A DNA stretch of 64,000 bases from Heloderma charlesbogerti (lineage: Eukaryota; Chordata; Lepidosauria; Squamata; Helodermatidae). The stretch lies in NCBI GenBank assembly GCA_026122225.1, contig JANEZZ010001955.1, positions 546,001-610,000 on the forward strand, in the 5' to 3' direction. Under the pieces are notes generated by a model. That model was not told where the DNA came from. It ran no database searches and saw only the letters and a list, made by a program, of their open reading frames with translations. Shown here piece by piece: positions 58,269 through 64,000 of this stretch. The first letter of the stretch is position 1; every line of letters begins with the position of its first letter. Made by a program: the position numbers and the translations under genes.

Positions 58269-58946
58269 CAGGAATGTACGAACCTCCTACCTGCCAGTCC
58301 AGGGGGGTGTCCGCGGGAGGGGGAGGTGATCCGTTCTCCCCCCCAGAATCCTCACTGGCCAGCTCCGCTCCGTGGCAACTTTGCGGAGCTGCCGGCTGGC
58401 TCCGTACAGCAAGTGATATGGACTCCATTGCCGTGCTGTATTGCTGAGCACTCACTGCAGGAAGGGATCTGGATGCAAATGGTGTTTGCTACACCATTTG
58501 CATCCCTGTTTTTTCATGCAATAGGCTACATAAATATCTATGTAAATACAAATGCGTAGCCTATCGCATGAAAAAACAGGGATGCAAATGGCGTAGTGGA
58601 CGCCATTTGTGGCCGTAAAGCTGTTAGACTGACTTAAATGCAGCCATTTACAGCTGCATGTAGCTTAATTTAAGACCTTTACAGCTGCAAATGGCGTAGC
58701 GGACCCATTTGCGTCCAGATCCCTTCCTGCAGTGAGAGCTCAGAGATACGGCATGGCAATGGTGGCTGTATCGCTTTCTGTATGGAGCCGGCTGGTGGCA
58801 AGGAGGATCTGGTGGGTAGGTGGACCCATTCCGCCACAGACTCCGGGGGAGGGGATTCTAAGAATCTGGCCTCATTGGAGTCCATGGTGGAATTCTCTGC
58901 CATCCCTATTCAATGGAGTCTGTGGCAGAATTCTCGGACATCCCTA
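58269..58946 (-). mobile_element. Palindrome-chain hAT, perfect TSD TATGAAAA, doubled end
   Basis: Left CAGGAATGTACGAAC, right TCGGACATCCCTA, with TATGAAAA at 58261-58268 and 58947-58954. The last 38 bases nearly repeat the preceding end (first CATCCCTA at 58901-58908). The hairpin pairs GGATGCAAATGG... (58470-58510, self-complementary) and TTTTTTCATGCAATAGGCTA (58510) with 58555-58580. Confidence 0.9.
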
Positions 58947-58954
58947 TATGAAAA

Positions 58955-59954
58955 TAATAATAGAAAACAGTACCTTTGATCTTAAGAACTCCAGGCAGAG
59001 TTCTGCTACAATGAGCTGTTCCACCTCTTCCTTTCCACTGCAGCCCTCTACACAGACTTGAAAGCTCCCCAAACCCCAGAATGGCATTCAGTGAAGTGCA
59101 TGAAGACAGATATCAGGGCAGCAGAGTGGGAGGAATCGGAGACCCTCACCTAGCATGAGCAGGAATTCATTGCATGAACAGAGGAGCAGTCCTGTATCCA
59201 AGCCAACAGGTTGGACTAGCAAAGTCTCTTGTGGATGGAAGGTCTTCTGACAGTAGAACGCTTTGATTCAGTGAAGCATCTCCTTCCTCCATCCCCTATG
59301 CCCTCTGAAAATCTGCTCAGAGGGATGGGGGCCCCTCAGGAACAGTGGGGGAGGTGGCTTTGTGGGCTGCAGAGGGAGGAGGGAATCAATAAAAATCACA
59401 GATGCGCTTTCCACCAGTGGGAGCATGCTGAGCAGAACACCTCTCAGAGACACTCCTGCCAGTATAAAACAACACAAACTGGACTATAAATAAAAATAAT
59501 TATTTTTAACTATTACTAGTATTCTACTGATACATGTGGAATCTGCAACACAATGTTGCAGTGTAGAGTGCTCCTGTTCAGGATTTAGCCAGCTGGCCAT
59601 GCTTGTCTTTGGTACACTCCATTCCAGGCCACCACCCTCCATTCCCCCCTTCCCCACCCCCACAACAGTCACTTGGCATCCCATGCACAGTCAGCATGCT
59701 CAGTGTTTACTGGGCTCTCTGGTTGTTGTTTTTTCTTTACTCCCCTTAATCTCCCACAAAGTTCTTTGGCACTTTTACAATCCCTGAGGTTTCCCCAAGC
59801 CTGCTGATCCCTCCCCTCTTCTGTGTAGCTGCTGCCATTTTGGCTACTTAAGTATCCACACTTTGCTATTCACATACAGGCCAAGAAATAATGAACCCTA
59901 TTCATTTTTGTTTGCCAAACCAGAAGGCCTAGGTTTACATGATAGGCCTAGGCT
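58955..59954. other. No recognised gene
   Basis: Mixed sequence. TTTCCCCAAGCCTGCTGAT near 59790 is shared with about 23995 in the left arm. No exon or family was assigned. Confidence 0.45.
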
Positions 59955-60285
59955 TAGGGATGAGTGAACGAGTAATGTTTGGAGTGCTAGGGTTCTCTCA
60001 ACATCATCTCCCCACTCATCTTGTGTCTGATTCCCATTCACATTTGCTATGGCTGCTCACTTTGCATGAAGGGGAAACTTGTGCAAATTGAGCAGTAATC
60101 AAATGGGAGATTTGTGCAAGTCTCCCAAATTTGTACATATTTCCTAATTTGTGCAAATTTCCTCCATAGACTAAAGAGGGGCTCATTTAGTCTACTAAGG
60201 AAATTTGAGCAAATTTGGAAATTTCCACAAATTGAACTGGGAATCGGGAATAAGACGAATGCGAGCATGTGCCCGACAATGTGCA
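59955..60285. mobile_element. Possible hAT element, TTTGTGCAAATT class, right end unclear
   Basis: Starts TAGGGATGAGTGAACG and contains AATTTGTGCAAATTTCC units and an inner foldback (ACTAAAGAGGGGCTCATTTAGT). It resembles 21531-22038. No matching CATCCCTA end or octamer was found. Confidence 0.4.
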
Positions 60286-60320
60286 AATATTTTCAATGGG
60301 CACATGCTCATGCTCACATC

Positions 60321-60576
60321 CAAGCTGAGAGTCACGCCAAAGTGTTTCTACTTACATAGACTGAAAGCCTTTCCCACTGAGATTTCCTACATTTTCTCCA
60401 ACAAGAAAGGTCACAGGAGGAGGAAGAAAGAAACCAATGAGTTATTCTTCTTCATCATTTTAAGGACCTTACTTGTCTCACAGTTTACATGTGCACAGTA
60501 TCACCAGTAGCAGGCCGCAGTACAAGCCAGCCTGCATGCTGGACCTGTGCTGAACCGAGGGGATTTTCAGCTAGGA
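60321..60576 (+). repeat. Direct repeat, copy 1
   Basis: AAGCTGAGAGTCAC through GGGGATTTTCAGCTAGGA, nearly repeated at 60820-61086. Shared blocks include CTTTCCCACTGAGAT, AACAAGAAAGGTCACA and GACCTTACTTGTCTCACA. Confidence 0.85.
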
Positions 60577-60740
60577 GGGCTGAGAGGCATCTCACTGTTA
60601 ACAATGCATTAGTCCAAGCAAGAATGAGGAATCAATGAGGAAGTAAATCTTTGAGCTGAGCTGTTGTCTGCAAGCCTAGGTTGGGATGCATGAGAACTTC
60701 CTTTTTGCTCTTAAAACATGCGAGCGTGCCCCCTTCAATA

Positions 60741-60815
60741 TGTCTGGAATTAACTATATTAGCCTGGGAGAGTTCCTTTAATTAGAGGCCCTTCAGCTCT
60801 ACTTCACAGAAAAGG
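60741..60815. repeat. Inverted repeat arm 1
   Basis: TGTCTGGAATTAACTATATT and AGCCTGGGAGAGTTCCTTTA are complementary to 61092-61160. Confidence 0.85.
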
Positions 60816-60819
60816 ACAG

Positions 60820-61086
60820 ACAAGCTGAGAGTCACTGAAGGTTCACTCCAATTGTTTCTACTTATGTAGACAGAAGGCCTTTCCCACTGAGATCTGCTGC
60901 ATTTTCTCTAACAAGAAAGGTCACAAGAGGAGGAAGAAAGAAACAAATGAGTTATTCTTCTTAATCGTTTTATGGACCTTACTTGTCTCACAATTTACAG
61001 GTGCACAGTTTCACCAGTAGCAAGCTGCAGTACAAGCCGGCCTGCATGCCGGACCTGAGCTGAACCGAGGGGATTTTCAGCTAGGA
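60820..61086 (+). repeat. Direct repeat, copy 2
   Basis: Second copy of 60321-60576, with a small insertion near its start and scattered substitutions. Roughly nine in ten bases agree by eye. Confidence 0.85.
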
Positions 61087-61091
61087 TGGTG

Positions 61092-61160
61092 TGAAGTAAA
61101 CCTGAAGGGCCTCTAATTAAAGGACCCTCCCAGGCTAATATAGTTAATTCCAGACATAGT
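61092..61160. repeat. Inverted repeat arm 2
   Basis: CTGAAGGGCCTCTAATTAAA through TAGTTAATTCCAGACATAG, the reverse complement of 60741-60815 with few differences. Confidence 0.85.
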
Positions 61161-62704
61161 TTGGATTGGCACGATTAACTCCTGTTAGACGGTTAGACCC
61201 CATTTATTTTACCAAAACCAAGAATAGTATAAATAAAATAAATAATGTTGTTTTTTACCCTAACATAAATGTTACTGATTTATAAGCCCACTTTGGATGA
61301 TACCATGAGCCTGATGGTGCTGGTGTTGCTATGAGGATGGGATCATTGGAAGCATCCACTTTCTGGTTTAAACTGACCACAGTTTGTTACATTTGACACC
61401 TGGGTCAAACTGTGGGTAATTTGAGGTATGGTTTATTGAAATGAGCCAAGAGCAAAACATGGTTTCTAATCTTGGTTTGTTTCAATAAACCATACTTCAA
61501 AGTAACAGCAGTTTCTGGCTTGGATGTACAACAGTGTCAGATGAAGAGAGTGGGGGGGGGGATTGCATGACCCCGAGGCTCTAGCAGGCTCATTCCCATA
61601 ATGCTAAAATAAGGTTTAGTTCTATGTCCAACCTGGGCAACAGAGTTCCTGGACTGAAGCTTTTAACAAGTACCCATCATGTATGTGGCCACACTTTACA
61701 ATCTTGTTGGTCTTTACAATGTCCCTGCTGTTGATACCAGTCTTATTCCTATGTTCACAAGGGATCATGACTTACCCAAAGCCACCCCAAATCACTGAGC
61801 ACTTCTATGGCTGAGCACAGAAAGGAAGTTCAAGCCCAGCATTGTACCCATTGGACAATACCAGTCCTCACTCCTCAATTGCTTGACATCAGATCAGACC
61901 TACTTCATTCACAGGCAGGACTACATTTTTTTTGTAAAAGACAGAAAATTCTATTTTTATTTTATGTATGCATTGACAACTTATCTACCTAGTCCCTCCC
62001 ACAGCTCAAGGCCCCTTACAATATGATTTAAAACATAACAAATACAAATCTAAAAATCTTCTGTACTTCGCCTTGAGCAGTAATACAAGTTGGCAAAGCA
62101 ATTAATTTTAAAATCAATGAATTAATGAATTTTAAAACAAAAATTCATCTACTAGCAGCCATAGCGTTAAAGCTTGTTAAAGTAGCAGAAGAAAGTTTGG
62201 GCGCGGGTTTTTTATTTTTTGCGACAGAAAGGGGGGGGGAGATTAAATGGTTAAGACAGCTGCACAGTTAAACCTAAAACTGTGCACTTTGGATTAAAAG
62301 TATAACATTTGGCACACTTATACATTTACCCATACTAACCATTTTTTGACATGGATCCCAGTATATATTGCCCTTTTGGGGGCAGGAGACTGACAAATGT
62401 GTTATCCTGTTTTTTAGTCCATGAGTCAGGACACTGTAGCCTCTTTCTTTGATGGGTAAGGTAAAAAGTTAGCTTGGAACATATGGAACATATTTCTAGA
62501 AGTCATTGTTAATTCCTGGCAGAAGCCTCAATACGTATTCCTGACAATACTGTGTTGCTACTTGAAAGGTTTGTAGTACTTCTGTATAAGGGAGCCAGTG
62601 GATTGTGCAAAATCAGTGGGGCAAAGTGGCATCTCCTTTTAAAAAGGTTACAATCCCTGGAGAATATTCCACCAGCACAGAACCCATAAGGTATGGAAAC
62701 TATC
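61161..62704. other. No recognised gene; one short inverted repeat
   Basis: At 61421-61442 and 61479-61501, TTTGAGGTATGGTTTATTGA faces TCAATAAACCATACTTCAAA with one mismatch, probably a small MITE. The rest is AT-rich, with a possible LINE tail near 62000-62050. Confidence 0.5.
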
Positions 62705-62990
62705 ACAGCCAAACTACATGTTACGCTAATTGCATCGTGTGTAGCTGAGGCTTGTCTTATTTTTTACTCTCATGTAAGTGTGTGCAGGCCTGATTTGGAT
62801 CAGGACCACGGTAGTCTAAGACAGAAGGGTTAAACATTTCCCCCACCATTTCCCCCCCTAAATTCCCCCTCCCACTCACATGCAAGGGGGCGGGGTTAAA
62901 AAAGAAGAAGAAAAAGCTTCCATGGACTCAAATGGCTACTTTTCTCTCTTTATTTAAAACCCCCCCATGTGTGGGGGGACAAACTGAAAT
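62705..62990. mobile_element. Palindromic element, CCAAACTACACGTTA family
   Basis: Starts AGCCAAACTACATGTTACGC and GCTAATTGCATCGTGTGTAG, matching both ends of the repeat at 5582-5924. Right end not resolved. Confidence 0.55.
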
Positions 62991-63165
62991 GAACTTCTCA
63001 TTCCCTATCCACACTTACCAAATCCTGCAGAATGGGGTTGAGAGAGGAAAGGTGGCTCTCCAGTGAACAACTCTATGTCATGCTTGGGGAAAAGACTATG
63101 AACTAATATACTGTACCTGTAAAAAGGCATGCTGAGGTCTATGCAAGCGCTGCAGTACCACCCTT

Positions 63166-63602
63166 AGGGCACAATCCTAACTAGATAGGTGGTCGTCTCC
63201 AACCTCGGAAGCAACTGAATATCCAAAGCAAGGCAGGAGAGGCACGGGGGTATCATTCCCTCCGCGCTTCTCCTGCCTTGCTATTTTTCACTAGACAGCC
63301 GTTTTCGGCTGTCTAGCGGTGTGTGTGTGGGGGATGACCGGGAGAGGAACCTGCTGTACGACACATTGGATGTGTAGTATGCGCAGCTCCTCTCTCCCTG
63401 CCCCTTTTCAGTCACTCCGTGCTCCTCTTGTGAGTGCAGAGGATGGGACTTCTCCATGCTGCCTTGGAGGCAGCGCGGACAAGGGGGGGGCGGTCAGTTT
63501 TCCAGGAACTGACCTCGGAGTGCGGGCTCCAAGGTTGGTTGCCAGAAATGAACATATCCTGTGGCCCTCCAGGCAGTGTCTAGCGGCCATAGGATTGCTC
63601 TC
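63166..63602 (-). mobile_element. Inverted-repeat element, AGGGCACAATCCTA family
   Basis: AGGGCACAATCCTAACTAG at the left and GGCCATAGGATTGCTCTCT at the right. It is in the opposite direction to 438-836 and 56842-57218, judged by the GTCTAGCGGCCATAGGATTG end. Confidence 0.65.
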
Positions 63603-64000
63603 TCCATTGCATTGCTCTTTGCCACCGCAAAGGAAACACTTAGTGGTGCTAATATTAGGTCAGTGTTGGATATATGACTTTTCAGAGACATTATCTTGCA
63701 TTGTTTAACAATACTTTCCAGTGAAGCACATACATGTATATTTATTTAAAGAGAGGTTAGAGGGTTTCATATTACATTGTGAATATGTGCACTCCCTGTT
63801 TTGTGATTTTGGTCTATGTACATATTTAACATTTGTCATCTAATTCTATTGGGACCTTACACTCACCACTGGGAACATTCTCTCAAATGTAGAGAATATT
63901 TGATTATAAGTAAAAAGTATAAAAATTAAAACATATTTATTTCAAAATAGGAGTAGATGTGGAGGGGGTGGGGCGGAATCCGTCGCAGGAAGTGATAATG
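63603..64000. other. No recognised feature
   Basis: AT-rich to the window end. No gene or repeat was recognised. Confidence 0.5.

Noticed and set aside
51936..64000. Claim that the palindrome ends at 51935
   Set aside because: 51935 is merely the partner of the first base of the window. Without sequence to the left, the real end cannot be judged.

Overview
The window looks like repeat-rich vertebrate nuclear DNA, most likely from a squamate reptile (lizard or snake). The evidence is an L2-clade LINE with the squamate-style 3' tail, CR1 LINE 3' ends, tRNA-derived SINEs with a CORE-like middle, and very many short non-autonomous hAT DNA transposons. No bacterial operons or Shine-Dalgarno-led genes occur. 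I could not recognise a single host exon. The only protein-coding remnants I can defend are pieces of L2 ORF2.

The dominant structure is a giant inverted repeat. Positions i and 51936-i are complementary from position 1 to 51935, giving two arms of at least 25,967 bases around a single unpaired base at 25968. All checked stretches match exactly, including homopolymer runs. The only mismatched pairs I found lie in the innermost 125 bases (25906/26030, 25924/26012, 25935/26001, 25963/25973). The arm starts at the first base of the window, so its outer end is not visible and the palindrome may be longer. Everything in the left arm has a reversed copy in the right arm.

The axis falls inside the hairpin core of a hAT element at 25574-26362. 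Intact relatives have two different ends, but here both ends are the same end, the 8-bp flanks are inverted rather than direct, and the same half of an L2 element lies on both sides. This is what a fold-back event at the element's own hairpin would leave, either in the genome or as a sequencing or assembly chimera.

Left arm layout: an old inverted-repeat element and two SINEs (0.4-2.5 kb); a hAT element with perfect TSD (4.5-5.2 kb); small palindromic repeats (5.2-5.9 kb); a 79-bp tandem repeat split by an L2 with an open reverse-transcriptase frame (6.4-8.6 kb); a hAT inside another inverted-repeat element (10.1-10.9 kb); a 3.3-kb hAT composite holding two younger hATs (11.3-14.7 kb); further hATs at 15.2, 16.2, 19.1, 20.1, 20.8, 21.5 and 24.7 kb, with CR1 and L2 pieces between them. 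The right arm repeats this in reverse. The flank visible once (51,936-64,000) carries the same families, including two tightly nested hAT pairs.

The short hATs share the end TAGGGATG...CATCCCTA and 8-bp target duplications, as in Ac-like hAT transposons. Their interiors are chains of palindromes built on GGCTACGTAAA and CAAATGGCGGC. Most carry a splice-donor-like GGTAAGT motif near each end, pointing outward into the flanking DNA. No transposase is encoded here, so they would depend on an enzyme from elsewhere.
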